Of a stretch of 64,000 nt of DNA, positions 46,952-55,154 are shown one piece after another. The notes beneath the pieces are model-generated. The model ran no database searches. It saw only the letters and a program-made list of their open reading frames with translations, and had not been told where the DNA came from. Origin of the DNA: Pseudomonadota bacterium (GTDB lineage Bacteria; Pseudomonadota; Gammaproteobacteria; Steroidobacterales; Steroidobacteraceae); contig JAJZDX010000008.1 in the NCBI GenBank assembly GCA_021805865.1, positions 87,383-151,382 of the forward strand, in the 5' to 3' direction. Position 1 is the stretch's first letter. Each line of letters opens with the position of its first letter. The position numbers were made by a program, and so were the translations under genes.

Positions 46952-47212
46952 TCACGAGGACCGTCCATCCCCGCGCGCATCCGTGAAATAGTGTTGGTAT
47001 AGGGCACTGAGATCCTCGATCGAATACTCGCCAGGGAGCACGGCATCGACCGCGCAATGGGGGCATAGCGCGGTCTTCCCGCCATCCGTCCACTTCGTGA
47101 CGGACGAGGATGGGAAAGCCCGCAAGCAGAAAAAGCAACTCACCGTATCCGCCGTGGCAATGGCGGTGCGGTTGTGTATCGACAAGGCGTGCGTGCGTTC
47201 GAGTTCGAACAT
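46952..47212 (-). CDS. Small zinc protein (86 aa)
   Basis: 86 residues from ATG 47212. CFFCLRAF...KWTDGGKTALCPHCAVD shows CxxC and CPxC pairs around a WTDGG motif, the pattern of a widespread small zinc-binding protein family of unknown function. It lies alone, leftward, between the array end and topB. Confidence 0.7.
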   Translation of the reverse strand: MFELERTHALSIHNRTAIATADTVSCFFCLRAFPSSSVTKWTDGGKTALCPHCAVDAVLPGEYSIEDLSALYQHYFTDARGDGRSS

Positions 47213-47284
47213 TGGGGTCTCCACCGGCTGAACGTTGGACCATCCGGGCCTTCTGTAATTCCGTTCTAACCGTGTCGTGAGCAC

Positions 47285-47313
47285 GGTCGGGCCGCCCATA
47301 GGGCGGCCCGACC
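47285..47313. terminator. Perfect 13-bp inverted repeat
   Basis: GGTCGGGCCGCCC (47285-47297), loop ATA, GGGCGGCCCGACC (47301-47313). Very stable hairpin between divergent genes; no T-run, so terminator or protein/recombination site. Confidence 0.5.
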
Positions 47314-47363
47314 CCATGGCGACGGTTGTGCTGCCCCTCGCCGGCGCAGCCTATTGCCCCCAC

Positions 47364-47400
47364 GCAGTAGGTGCGCCGCGCAGCGGGGAATGGGGATGGA
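47364..47400 (+). promoter_or_regulatory. Conserved structured 5'UTR-like motif, copy A
   Basis: GCAGTAGGTGCGCCGCGCAG followed by CGGGGAATGGGGATGG. The stem around loop GCA (CCGC/GCGG) differs from copy B at 55155 by paired changes while flanks GCAGTAGGTGC and GGGAATGG are shared. Lies 33 bases before the topB start, so likely in its leader RNA. Confidence 0.5.
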
Positions 47401-47432
47401 TGGACCCGAGGGGGTCCGTGGAGACATCCCCG

Positions 47433-49574
47433 GTGAAAGTAATCATTGCGGAGAAACCGAGTGTCGCGAGGGCGATCGCGGGCGTGATCGGTGGCGGGCG
47501 ACGCTGCGAGGGCTATATCGACTGCTCGAGCGCGAACGTTCAGGTGACCTGGTGCCTCGGACACCTGCTCGAGCAGGCAAGGCCGGGCGATTACCTCGCC
47601 GATGGGAAGGTGCGCCCCGAACAATTGCCGGTGATCCCCCGGGACTGGAAGCTGACGCCCCGTGATGCGGCTGCGGGCAAACAGGTGCGCTCGATCAAGG
47701 CGCTGATCGCGAATGCGACCGAAGTGGTGAACGCGGGGGATGCGGACCGTGAGGGGCAGCTCCTGGTCGATGAGGTGCTGATCCACCTGGGATGGCGCGG
47801 CAAGACGAGCCGGTTGTGGCTGTCGAGCCTCGATGACGAGTCGGTCAAGAAGGCGCTCGTCACGACCAAGCCCAATGCGCAGTACGAGCGGCTCTACGCG
47901 AGCGCGCTCGGCCGTCAGCGCGGCGATTGGCTCATCTCGCTGAACGGCTCCTATGCCATGACGCGGCGCATGGGCGATCTTTGGCCGATCGGGCGCGTCC
48001 AGACGCCGACGCTCGCGCTGCTCGTTGACCGCAAGCGCGAGATCGAGGGGTTCGTCAGGCGCGATCACTACACCGTGAAGGCCGTCCTCTCGCATCCGCA
48101 GGGCGGTATTGGCACGTTCTGGATGATTCCGGAGGACCTCACGCGGGATGGACTCCTGCTCGATCGGAAACCCGCCGATGCGCTCGCGGCCAAACTGCCG
48201 CGCCAGATGCTGACGGTGGAGAAGTTCATGAGCAAGAGGGGCGCGCGCGAGGCACCGTTGCCGTTCAGCCTGAGTGGGCTTCAGAAGGCCGCGAGCAAGC
48301 GGTTGGGGCTTTCTGCGGCGAAGGTGCTGGAAGCGGCCCAGGAGCTCTACGAGGCCAAAGTGGCGACCTACCCGCGTACGGACTGCGCGTACCTGCCAGA
48401 GGAACAGCACGGCGATGCCGCGCGGATCCTGAAATCGCTCGGCGCCGGCCGCTTGCCGGCGAATGCCGATCCGTCGCGCAAGCACGCGGCGTGGAATACC
48501 GCGAAGGTCGAGGCACATCACGCCATCCTGCCGACCGGGCAATCGCTACCGTCTTCGCTCTCGGGCGCCGCCCGCCAGGTATTCGATCTCATCGCGGAGT
48601 CCTACATCCGGCTCTTCATGCCACCGGAGCGGTTCGAGCAGCGCGAGGCGGTGCTGCGCACGGCGGATGGCGAAAAATTCAAGGTTACCGCTCGACTCAT
48701 CCAGGAGACGGGCTGGACGGCGCTCGGCAAAGAGGACAAGAACGAGGACGAGGAGGAGGAGTCCTCGAATCTCCCGGTGCTCCGGGAGGGCGAGCGATTG
48801 CCGTGTGAATCGGCGACCGTGGTGGCGCGGCAAACCAAGCCGCCGCGCCCCTATACCGACGGTACTCTCATTGCCGCGATGACCGGCATCCACAAGATGG
48901 TGCAGGACCCGAAGTTGAAAGCGCGGCTGCGCGAAACCTCGGGACTCGGGACCGAGGCCACCCGGGCCGGGATCGTCGAGACCTTGGTGGACCGGGGGTA
49001 TGCCGAGCGGCGCAAGAAGGAGATTCACGCCACCGCGCGGGGCTGCGAGCTCGTGGACTTGTTGCGGCGGATCGTTCCGGAGTTCTGTGATCCGGGCACC
49101 ACGGCGCTTCAGGAGGATCGTCTCGCCGATATCGCCGCGGGAAGGGCGCAGGTGGAGGAGTTCTTCCGCTTCGCCGAGGGCGAGGCGAAGCGGGTCTGCA
49201 CGGCGATCCTGGCCGAGGTGCCGTCGCATCCCTGCGGCGAGTGCGGCAAGGGCCGTCTCTGGCGGCAGGTGAGTAAGGCGGGACGGCCGTACTGGCGCTG
49301 TACGCAGTGCGAGACGGCGTTCGGGGATGTGGGTGGAAAGCCTGGGGCGAAGTTCGGCGACGCCCCTGCGGGGGGCGGGCCCGGTGGTGGCATCGCGAGC
49401 GAGGGCGCGCCGGCCGCAGGGCCGAAGTGTCCGGCTTGCAAGAAACCGACATACAAGGCGCGCACCAAGACCGAGAAGGATTACTTCCGCTGTGGCGGAT
49501 GCCGCTCGGCCTGGTGGCCGCATCGCGAGGACGGGGGCAAGCTCGGCACCAAGTGGCCGCCGATGGGCGGCTAA
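47433..49574 (+). CDS. topB: DNA topoisomerase III
   Basis: Type IA topoisomerase, 713 residues. TOPRIM VIIAEKPSVARAIAG at the N-terminus, DREGQLL acidic pair, active-site region ATYPRTDCAYLP (Tyr near residue 313), GTEATRAGI, and two C-terminal four-Cys zinc ribbons (CGECGKG...CTQC; CPACKK...CGGC). Start GTG 47433, with GGAG upstream, gives the standard N-terminus; ATG 47400 would add 11 residues. TopB homologues are usual on conjugative elements, where they help replication and decatenation. Confidence 0.93.
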   Translation: MKVIIAEKPSVARAIAGVIGGGRRCEGYIDCSSANVQVTWCLGHLLEQARPGDYLADGKVRPEQLPVIPRDWKLTPRDAAAGKQVRSIKALIANATEVVNAGDADREGQLLVDEVLIHLGWRGKTSRLWLSSLDDESVKKALVTTKPNAQYERLYASALGRQRGDWLISLNGSYAMTRRMGDLWPIGRVQTPTLALLVDRKREIEGFVRRDHYTVKAVLSHPQGGIGTFWMIPEDLTRDGLLLDRKPADALAAKLPRQMLTVEKFMSKRGAREAPLPFSLSGLQKAASKRLGLSAAKVLEAAQELYEAKVATYPRTDCAYLPEEQHGDAARILKSLGAGRLPANADPSRKHAAWNTAKVEAHHAILPTGQSLPSSLSGAARQVFDLIAESYIRLFMPPERFEQREAVLRTADGEKFKVTARLIQETGWTALGKEDKNEDEEEESSNLPVLREGERLPCESATVVARQTKPPRPYTDGTLIAAMTGIHKMVQDPKLKARLRETSGLGTEATRAGIVETLVDRGYAERRKKEIHATARGCELVDLLRRIVPEFCDPGTTALQEDRLADIAAGRAQVEEFFRFAEGEAKRVCTAILAEVPSHPCGECGKGRLWRQVSKAGRPYWRCTQCETAFGDVGGKPGAKFGDAPAGGGPGGGIASEGAPAAGPKCPACKKPTYKARTKTEKDYFRCGGCRSAWWPHREDGGKLGTKWPPMGG

Positions 49575-49625
49575 AGGTTGTGCCACGTGAACGATGAAAA
49601 CTGTGAACTGCGTCCGCTGCGGCGC

Positions 49626-49654
49626 GTGCAATGTCATGACATTTGCAGTACAGT
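49626..49654 (+). promoter_or_regulatory. traT promoter with GTCATGAC-family palindrome
   Basis: Weak -35 GTGCAA (49626-49631), 14-bp palindrome AATGTCATGACATT (49630-49643), TACAGT (49649-49654) as -10, 17-base spacing. Same core as the promoters at 50990 and 51817. Confidence 0.7.
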
Positions 49655-49697
49655 TGGCATGCGGTCTCAATATCGGCCTCAATTGAAAGGGTAACTC

Positions 49698-50444
49698 ATG
49701 TCTCATGCTCAGAAGTTTCGGATCGGGACGGCGGCGCTCGTGGTGGCGACGGCACTTGGGATGGCCGGCTGTGCAACGGGCCCCGCGCCCCAGGCGACAA
49801 GCTCGAGCGGATTGTCGGCGGGCAACATGCAGCTCTCGGCACAGATGAGCAGCAGCATCTTTCTTCAGCCCGTCGCGCCTGCCGATCGCGTGGTGTTCAT
49901 CGACGGACACAACACCTCGAGCGCGCAGAATCTCGGTTTTCAGTCGCTTGTCAGCCAGGATCTCGAGCGGCGCGGCTACCGGATCACCAATACGCCAAGC
50001 CACGCCGAGTATATGGTGATGTACAACGTGCTCTACGTCGGTAAGCAGCAGGCCAATTACACCGCGGCGGGCGCACTCGCAGGCGGTTTCGGCGGGGCGG
50101 TGACCTCGGCGCTCGCGGACGGTAACGCCAGCACAGATGCCGCGTACGGACTCGCCGGAGCGCTCGTCGGGGGCGTGGTGGGACACTTCCTGCAGGATAA
50201 GACCTACATGATGGTGGTGGACATCCAACTCGAGCAGCGCCAGGCGGGCGTCTATACGACGAGCCAGACGAATGCGCGTCAGGGCATCGGGGGTGGGGTG
50301 TCCACGAGTGTGAGCGGCGTGAAGAACTGGATGATCTATCGCGACCGCATCGTCGCGCAGGCGCACGGACTGAATCTCGCCTTTTCGTACGCGACTCCGG
50401 CGCTGAGTCACGAGGTCTCCGGGGAGATCAGCGGATTGTTTTGA
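49698..50444 (+). CDS. traT: TraT-like surface exclusion lipoprotein
   Basis: 248 residues. Signal peptide with lipobox (GMAGC, Cys25), then MSSSIFLQPVAPADRVVFI, NTSSAQNLGFQSLVSQDLE and a Gly/Ala-rich hydrophobic middle (TAAGALAGGFGGAVTSALA, GALVGGVVG), as in F-plasmid TraT. TraT is an outer-membrane protein that stops cells already carrying the element from receiving it again and gives serum resistance. Ribosome site AAAGG precedes ATG 49698. Confidence 0.85.
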   Translation: MSHAQKFRIGTAALVVATALGMAGCATGPAPQATSSSGLSAGNMQLSAQMSSSIFLQPVAPADRVVFIDGHNTSSAQNLGFQSLVSQDLERRGYRITNTPSHAEYMVMYNVLYVGKQQANYTAAGALAGGFGGAVTSALADGNASTDAAYGLAGALVGGVVGHFLQDKTYMMVVDIQLEQRQAGVYTTSQTNARQGIGGGVSTSVSGVKNWMIYRDRIVAQAHGLNLAFSYATPALSHEVSGEISGLF

Positions 50445-50567
50445 ACCGAGTTCCCGGTAACACGGGCTTGTAAGACTACCCTCGGGTAGCAGGGGCGCGC
50501 TCGGCGGATAAGCCGAGCCGCCCTTTGACTTCCAAGTGGCCGCCGATGGGCGGCTAGGAGAGGGGTG

Positions 50568-50948
50568 ATGGGCGAAGCAAGACTGACCCGCAGGCGGATG
50601 GAGGCGCGGGCACCAGACGCAAAGGACCTTGCCGGGGTGTTTTCCAGCGTGGTCCGCGAGCGTCTGGCTGATCACCTGGATGAGATCCGCCGACGCAACC
50701 GAGCGTCCGCGGCGGCGGGCGAGCGGAACGTGTGTGCAACGCATGACTTCTGCGATGCGAACATGCTCATGCATGAGGCGCTCTGTCGCTGCTACGGGGT
50801 GAGGGACTTCCCGGCATCGAACATCAGCGAGTCCGAGACGCTGACGGGACTCTGGAACGAGGCATGGGATGTCGCAAAGCGCAACGAGTTCCTCTCGCCC
50901 GGGCGGTTACGCGCCCGGACACGCGAAGCAGCCGGCCGGGAACGATAG
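50568..50948 (+). CDS. Hypothetical protein (126 aa)
   Basis: 126 residues, soluble, with several Cys (CATHDFCDANMLMHEALCRC). ATG 50568 has GGAG upstream. Follows the second copy of the 25-bp repeat. No family recognised. Confidence 0.55.
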   Translation: MGEARLTRRRMEARAPDAKDLAGVFSSVVRERLADHLDEIRRRNRASAAAGERNVCATHDFCDANMLMHEALCRCYGVRDFPASNISESETLTGLWNEAWDVAKRNEFLSPGRLRARTREAAGRER

Positions 50949-50989
50949 CCCCGCCCCAGGCGATGGTGCTGACCCCGCCCCCTCAATCC

Positions 50990-51018
50990 TTGAAACGTCA
51001 TGACGTGTGCAGTACGCT
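50990..51018 (+). promoter_or_regulatory. Promoter with ACGTCATGACGT palindrome
   Basis: TTGAAA (50990-50995), perfect palindrome ACGTCATGACGT (50995-51006), TACGCT (51013-51018), 17-base spacing. RNA would start at or beside the ATG of the next gene, i.e. leaderless. Confidence 0.75.
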
Positions 51019-51021
51019 ACG

Positions 51022-51297
51022 ATGATGAGCGCAAAACCGTCTTCCGCTGAAGTGATGCGCACGGTCGGCCGCCGGGCAGGTCCGATCCGGTTACGCCCAT
51101 CGGGCGAAGCGCTTCGCGCCGGGATTCGCTTTGTTGAGGAGTTCCGCAGCGTCGGCCCCGCAGGGTTAGGGTTGTCCAAAGGGGTGTACCGATATCGTAC
51201 GCATGAGGAGATGAATCGCGCGGACGATGAGCGCATCGCGCGCGTGCTCGCGGACACGATCAGATCCGGGACCGAGGGAAATCCACGTGCCGAATGA
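51022..51297 (+). CDS. Putative antitoxin of a nucleotidyltransferase pair
   Basis: About 91 residues (start ATG 51022 or 51025, possibly 51055). Helical and basic, no motif; identified as probable antitoxin because it overlaps a nucleotidyltransferase-fold gene by 11 bases and has its own autoregulation-type palindromic promoter. Confidence 0.5.
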   Translation: MMSAKPSSAEVMRTVGRRAGPIRLRPSGEALRAGIRFVEEFRSVGPAGLGLSKGVYRYRTHEEMNRADDERIARVLADTIRSGTEGNPRAE

Positions 51298-51799
51298 GAA
51301 TGAACCCCGTGCGCCCACGTTGGCCGACTTCAAGCTGTTGCTCGATTCGTTGAATCGCCATGGCGTCGAATATCTCCTTGTGGGCGGATTCGCATTGCTC
51401 GCCCACGGGTATTCGAGAATGACCATGGACATCGACATTCTCGTGCCCCCGACCCCGGAGTCTGCGGCCCGAGTCAAGGAGTCTCTTCTTGTTCTGCCGG
51501 ATAAGGCAGCGCAAGGAATCGACCCCGCCTGGTTCGTGGAGGGCGGCACCATCCGAGTCGCCGATGAGTTCGTCGTGGACATCATGTTCAACGCTTGCGG
51601 AGAGACCTACGAGAGCCTCAAACAGTACGCTGAGGTGATTGACATGGACGGCACGAAAGTCCACACCATCAACGTCAAGGGGCTTCTCCTGACCAAGCGA
51701 ACCGCGCGCGTAAAGGATGTTCCAGACCGGCTGCTTCTCGAGCGCGCGCTGGAGCTTGCTCGGAAGGAGCACGGCTCACGAGAGGATCTCGACCGCTAG
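51287..51799 (+). CDS. Nucleotidyltransferase-fold protein, putative toxin
   Basis: 170 residues from GTG 51287 with a GAGGGA site. LLVGGFALLAHGYSRMTMDID then ILVPPTPES is the GG...HG..R.T.D.D pattern of minimal nucleotidyltransferases (DUF6036/MNT-like). Likely toxin half of a toxin-antitoxin or abortive-infection pair that helps keep the element. Confidence 0.7.
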   Translation: MPNENEPRAPTLADFKLLLDSLNRHGVEYLLVGGFALLAHGYSRMTMDIDILVPPTPESAARVKESLLVLPDKAAQGIDPAWFVEGGTIRVADEFVVDIMFNACGETYESLKQYAEVIDMDGTKVHTINVKGLLLTKRTARVKDVPDRLLLERALELARKEHGSREDLDR

Positions 51800-51816
51800 G
51801 ATTTGTGACGCAGGTC

Positions 51817-51845
51817 TTGAAATGTCATGACGTTTGCAGTACATT
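51817..51845 (+). promoter_or_regulatory. Promoter with ATGTCATGACGT palindrome
   Basis: TTGAAA (51817-51822), ATGTCATGACGT (51822-51833), TACATT (51840-51845), 17-base spacing. Third copy of this promoter family, driving the small membrane protein gene. Confidence 0.75.
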
Positions 51846-51890
51846 AGTGGCATCGGAACCCGCAATAGGTGCAGGTTCGCGGAGACCGTC

Positions 51891-52010
51891 ATGAAGCGAA
51901 AGACCCTCATCATCCTGGCACTCGTAGTCGTTGTCATCATCGTGGGTATGGTGATGTTTCATCACACTGGCACGCCCTCTGGCGGGGCGGCTCCGATTCC
52001 CGTTAACTGA
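51891..52010 (+). CDS. Single-helix membrane peptide (39 aa)
   Basis: Short gene with GGAG upstream and its own palindromic promoter. The product is KRK followed by a membrane helix (LIILALVVVVIIVGMVMF) and a short Pro/Gly tail. Could be a phage-holin-like or toxin-like peptide, or a small inner-membrane factor; unknown. Confidence 0.6.
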   Translation: MKRKTLIILALVVVVIIVGMVMFHHTGTPSGGAAPIPVN

Positions 52011-52199
52011 GGTCGTATCGGGCCGTCTATGACTCGCTCCTCGCCCCGAGGCGCTTCGGGGGTCGGCAGCAACGCGTCGACCTCGAGCCGAGCGCAGAAA
52101 ACCATCGCCCCTCCGCAGGACCAATCTAAGTGGGTTCCGTCCCTGCCTGCGGTCCGGCTTTCTCTATCGCTCAACTTCGACCTACCACGCCAACCGATA

Positions 52200-52221
52200 G
52201 CGCCTGCGGGATTGCAGGCGC
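52200..52221 (+). terminator. Hairpin in 52011-52261 gap
   Basis: GCGCCTGC, loop GGGATT, GCAGGCGC. In the 251 bases before the DUF4942 gene I see no other gene; this perfect 8-bp stem sits in what is probably its leader region or marks the end of the previous unit. Confidence 0.4.
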
Positions 52222-52261
52222 TCAGGGGAGAGGGATCGCCGGATACCCGCTCGAGGCTGCC

Positions 52262-53125
52262 ATGAACGCGGAAATCGACGTGAACTTCGCCGCACCGGTG
52301 AAATCGGTGAGCATCGAGAACATGGTCCGGATGCGACAGGCCGTGATCGACCGATTCTCCGAGGCAATCAGGCTTCTCGAGGAGGCGGACCGCATGGCGG
52401 CTGCTGCACATATCGGGTCTCCGAATCTCGAGATTGCCACACACGGACGAGGGCGCACGGGAACGGCGATCACGTCCCCGGATGCGCTCGCGGCGATCCG
52501 CCGGGAGATCGACCGTGTGGCTTGGGCCTACCTCATGGAGGAGTCCGGACTGCGCACCTTCATGGACGCCGAGGCGCGAAGGAAGTGGACGGAGCAGCTC
52601 TGCGACTCGGGCGCGCTCCCCGAACTGACGGCCGAGAACGTGAGAGCCACCTTTCAGACGATGCACGCCGCGCGCGGCGAGATGTTCGAACGCGGGGTCA
52701 TCGGGTGCTTTCGTCGGCTCTCGTGGGACTACAGAACGAACAACCCGTTCCGCTTCGGCAAGCGCATCATTCTGAGGTCGCTCGTGTCGGTGAGCCCTTG
52801 GCGCTGTAACCGCACGGGCGCACGCGGGCTCTCGGTACACGCCGGGTATGACCGCGCCAACGAACTCGATGACCTGCTACGGGTCTTCCACGTGCTCGAC
52901 GGGAAGCCCGAGCCGGATCACCGTCAGGGGTGCTACCGGACGGTGTCGGACGCAATCGATCGTCGCGAGTGGGGTGCGGTGACGGAATATTTCTCGCTGG
53001 CCTGGTTCAAGAACGGCAACGGCCACTTGACGTTCAAGAGACTGGATCTCGTGGAGCGGTTGAACGAGATCATCGCCAAGCATTTTCCGGGCGCGCTGGC
53101 CCATGAGCGCGCGCGCGCGGCTTGA
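52262..53125 (+). CDS. DUF4942 protein
   Basis: 287 residues from ATG 52262. Matches the DUF4942 look: MVRMRQAVIDRFSEAI N-terminal helix, FRRLSWDYRTNNPFRFGKRI and a C-terminal WFKNGNGHLTFKRLDLVERLN. The family is common on phages and integrative elements, sometimes with methyltransferase-like context; function not known. Confidence 0.75.
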   Translation: MNAEIDVNFAAPVKSVSIENMVRMRQAVIDRFSEAIRLLEEADRMAAAAHIGSPNLEIATHGRGRTGTAITSPDALAAIRREIDRVAWAYLMEESGLRTFMDAEARRKWTEQLCDSGALPELTAENVRATFQTMHAARGEMFERGVIGCFRRLSWDYRTNNPFRFGKRIILRSLVSVSPWRCNRTGARGLSVHAGYDRANELDDLLRVFHVLDGKPEPDHRQGCYRTVSDAIDRREWGAVTEYFSLAWFKNGNGHLTFKRLDLVERLNEIIAKHFPGALAHERARAA

Positions 53126-53139
53126 ACGGAGAGAGTGAG

Positions 53140-53355
53140 ATGAGTCGGACCTTCCGCACACACCCCAAGACCCATCGCCGCCTGCGCGACGGGGCCGGGA
53201 TGGCGAAGACGAGTCGCTCTTGCGAGCATCATGGCGGGTGTCCATGGTGCGAGCGCGGACGGATGCACGCGAGAGCTCGGCAAGCGCTGTTGGCGGAAAG
53301 CACTCGGCGGTCGCGCGAGCACGGTGGTATTCCCTACCATGACACGGGGCGCTGA
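53140..53355 (+). CDS. Hypothetical protein (71 aa)
   Basis: 71 residues, basic, with CEHHGGCPWCERGR (possible zinc site). ATG 53140 with GAGAG upstream. Unknown. Confidence 0.5.
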   Translation: MSRTFRTHPKTHRRLRDGAGMAKTSRSCEHHGGCPWCERGRMHARARQALLAESTRRSREHGGIPYHDTGR

Positions 53356-53358
53356 GTC

Positions 53359-53547
53359 ATGTGTGACAACACTTTACGGATGCGCGTGAGGGCGATGCTG
53401 GATTGGTATTCCGGGGCGCTGCCGGAGTCCCCGGAGCCGCCGGTCGGGTTGATCGTTGATCTCGAGAACGAGCTGCGTCGTCTCGTCTCTCAGATCGAGC
53501 GACTGTCGGCCGGCAAACGTGGCAATGAAATGGATGTGGACCGATGA
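53359..53547 (+). CDS. Hypothetical protein (62 aa)
   Basis: 62 residues, C-terminal helix LENELRRLVSQIERLSA. Overlaps the next start by ATGA. Unknown. Confidence 0.45.
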   Translation: MCDNTLRMRVRAMLDWYSGALPESPEPPVGLIVDLENELRRLVSQIERLSAGKRGNEMDVDR

Positions 53548-53729
53548 CCCATGCTCGGCAAAAGGGCAGTGCGAGGCACAAGAGCGAAGTGGTGCAGATC
53601 CGCCTCTCCGCTTCCGACAAGGCGGACCTGCTCCGGGCGGCGGATGCGTTCGGGCTGTCGCTTTCGGCCTGGATTCGGATGGTGCTGTTTGCGGAGGCCC
53701 GCCGTAGCCGGCGAGGCGAGCGCGAATGA
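53544..53729 (+). CDS. Ribbon-helix-helix-like protein (61 aa)
   Basis: 61 residues; SEVVQIRLSASDKADLLRAA then LSLSAWIRMVLFAEA is the beta strand plus two helices of MobC/Arc-type RHH proteins. Likely a DNA-binding regulator or mobilisation accessory. ATGA coupled. Confidence 0.6.
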   Translation: MTHARQKGSARHKSEVVQIRLSASDKADLLRAADAFGLSLSAWIRMVLFAEARRSRRGERE

Positions 53730-54106
53730 ACCGCGAGCAGGAAAGCAGCCAAGGATACCGGGACGGGTTCGCAGCCGGAAAGCGCGAACTCGATGCCGTG
53801 TTTCGCCAGGAGATGGCCAAGCTCGCGGCCGAGCGGCGCGATCTCGAGATGCGGGCCGAAGCCGAACGCAAGGCCGCATACAACGACGGGTACGCCGTTG
53901 GGCTCGCAGAGGGCGAACGTGCCGCTGGCTCGCGTGGAAAATCCAAGGACGAGCAGGTGGAGGCGGGCGAATCGCGGGGGCTGTCGCTCGACGCGCCGCG
54001 CGCGCGACAACTCCTGCAGCTCTGCCATCCGGACAAACACGGCGGCAGTCGGGCTGCGACCGAGGCCGCTCAGTGGCTAAATGCGGTGCTGAGCGAGATA
54101 CGCTAA
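53726..54106 (+). CDS. J-domain-like coiled-coil protein
   Basis: 126 residues. Long charged helix (FRQEMAKLAAERRDLEMRAE), then LLQLCHPDKHGGSRAATEAA, an HPD-containing segment as in DnaJ domains but truncated. Could recruit DnaK. ATGA overlap upstream. Confidence 0.6.
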   Translation: MNREQESSQGYRDGFAAGKRELDAVFRQEMAKLAAERRDLEMRAEAERKAAYNDGYAVGLAEGERAAGSRGKSKDEQVEAGESRGLSLDAPRARQLLQLCHPDKHGGSRAATEAAQWLNAVLSEIR

Positions 54107-54148
54107 AGTGTGCGCCCCGTTCGGGGAATGGTGGTAGGACTCACGTTC

Positions 54149-54373
54149 ATGTTGCACCGACATTTGGCTCATGAGCGTTTTACGCTGGCCGCCATCGATG
54201 ATGTGATCTCGCGCGGGCGGCAAAGTGACTGGTTCGATCTCCGCCATGCGGCGCTTGACGATCCGGGCATTCGGGCGGACATCGTTCGTGTGTGCCGTGC
54301 GCACAGCGCGGACCCCTACGCTCAACGCTATCATTTTTGGGTGCACTATGTCGAAGAACACGGGTCGCGATAA
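54149..54373 (+). CDS. Putative AbiEi-type antitoxin partner (74 aa)
   Basis: 74 residues (ATG 54149; ATG 54128 also possible). Short protein overlapping an AbiEii-like nucleotidyltransferase by 26 bases, the usual arrangement of the small partner in such pairs. No motif of its own. Preceded by a CCCCG/CGGGG stem and GGAATGG, resembling the 5'UTR motif at 47364 and 55155. Confidence 0.5.
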   Translation: MLHRHLAHERFTLAAIDDVISRGRQSDWFDLRHAALDDPGIRADIVRVCRAHSADPYAQRYHFWVHYVEEHGSR

Positions 54374-55103
54374 ACCGCTGCCGGAATGGGATCGGGTGCT
54401 GTCAGCTGCCGCGCATCTTCAATCGGAACTGCATGGGTCTGTGTTGGTTGGTGGTACTGCTGCGGCGCTGCAGGCCAATCACCGTGTTTCTCGTGACGCC
54501 GATCATGTGATTGGCGATTTGAGCGAACGATTCGATGAGGTCCTCGCGCAACTTGAGTCCGTCGCGGGATGGCAGACGGCGCGCGTGAAACGTCCGGTGA
54601 TGATATTGGGTTCGCTGGATGGGATCGAGACCGGTGTGCGTCAGCTCATCCGTAAAGTTCCCCTTCAAACGCGGACTATCGAGCACAAGGGTGCCACGAT
54701 CACGGTGCCGACGGAAGAAGAAATGCTGCGCATCAAGGCTGTGCTTATCTTGAAGCGTAACACCACGCGCGATTATCTCGATTTCGTGGCGATGGGAACG
54801 CGGATGGGAGACGAACGCGCAGCGCGCGCGATGGAGACATTTGATCGTTTATACCCTCAAAAGAGCGGGGAATCGACGTTGCAGCAGCTTCAGGCCCAGC
54901 TCGCCAATCCGATGCCATATGACCTCAAGGATGTTGATCTCTCGGAGTACAGGAATCTCGATCCGAGGTGGCACGACTGGAAGGCAGTGACCGGCGCTGC
55001 TGCGCACATGGGCGTCGTGATTTTCGACCATGTGGCAATGATCGCCGCGCGCGCACGCAAGAAGGGGCGTGGGATCGATCCGAAGGATCAAGGGCGATCA
55101 TGA
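54348..55103 (+). CDS. AbiEii/AbiGii-type nucleotidyltransferase toxin
   Basis: 251 residues. SVLVGGTAAALQANHRVSRD then DHVIGDL is the GG..A...H..SRDxD pattern of AbiEii toxins, followed by the C-terminal helical part. Works as type IV-like toxin with the preceding partner. Start ATG 54348 is inside the antitoxin gene. Confidence 0.8.
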   Translation: MSKNTGRDKPLPEWDRVLSAAAHLQSELHGSVLVGGTAAALQANHRVSRDADHVIGDLSERFDEVLAQLESVAGWQTARVKRPVMILGSLDGIETGVRQLIRKVPLQTRTIEHKGATITVPTEEEMLRIKAVLILKRNTTRDYLDFVAMGTRMGDERAARAMETFDRLYPQKSGESTLQQLQAQLANPMPYDLKDVDLSEYRNLDPRWHDWKAVTGAAAHMGVVIFDHVAMIAARARKKGRGIDPKDQGRS

Positions 55104-55154
55104 CGCCGAGGATTCCAGGGACAGTGGTCGTGCCCATCACCGCTCGTGCCCGGT

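Larger units (their letters stand above)
49549..50556 (+). repeat. 25-bp direct repeat flanking traT
   Basis: The last 25 bases of topB up to and including TA of its stop (49549-49573, CCAAGTGGCCGCCGATGGGC plus GGCTA) recur exactly at 50532-50556, after traT. Nothing between looks like a transposase. Suggests that traT with its promoter entered, or is bounded by, recombination at the topB end. Confidence 0.8.

Noticed and set aside
46755..48542. 595-codon leftward frame antisense to topB
   Set aside because: topB on the other strand has all type IA motifs; the antisense frame is Arg/Pro-rich and motif-free, a usual high-GC shadow.
51825..52124. Leftward frame antisense to the 39-residue membrane peptide
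   Set aside because: The rightward peptide has a promoter, a ribosome site and a membrane helix; the antisense frame has none.
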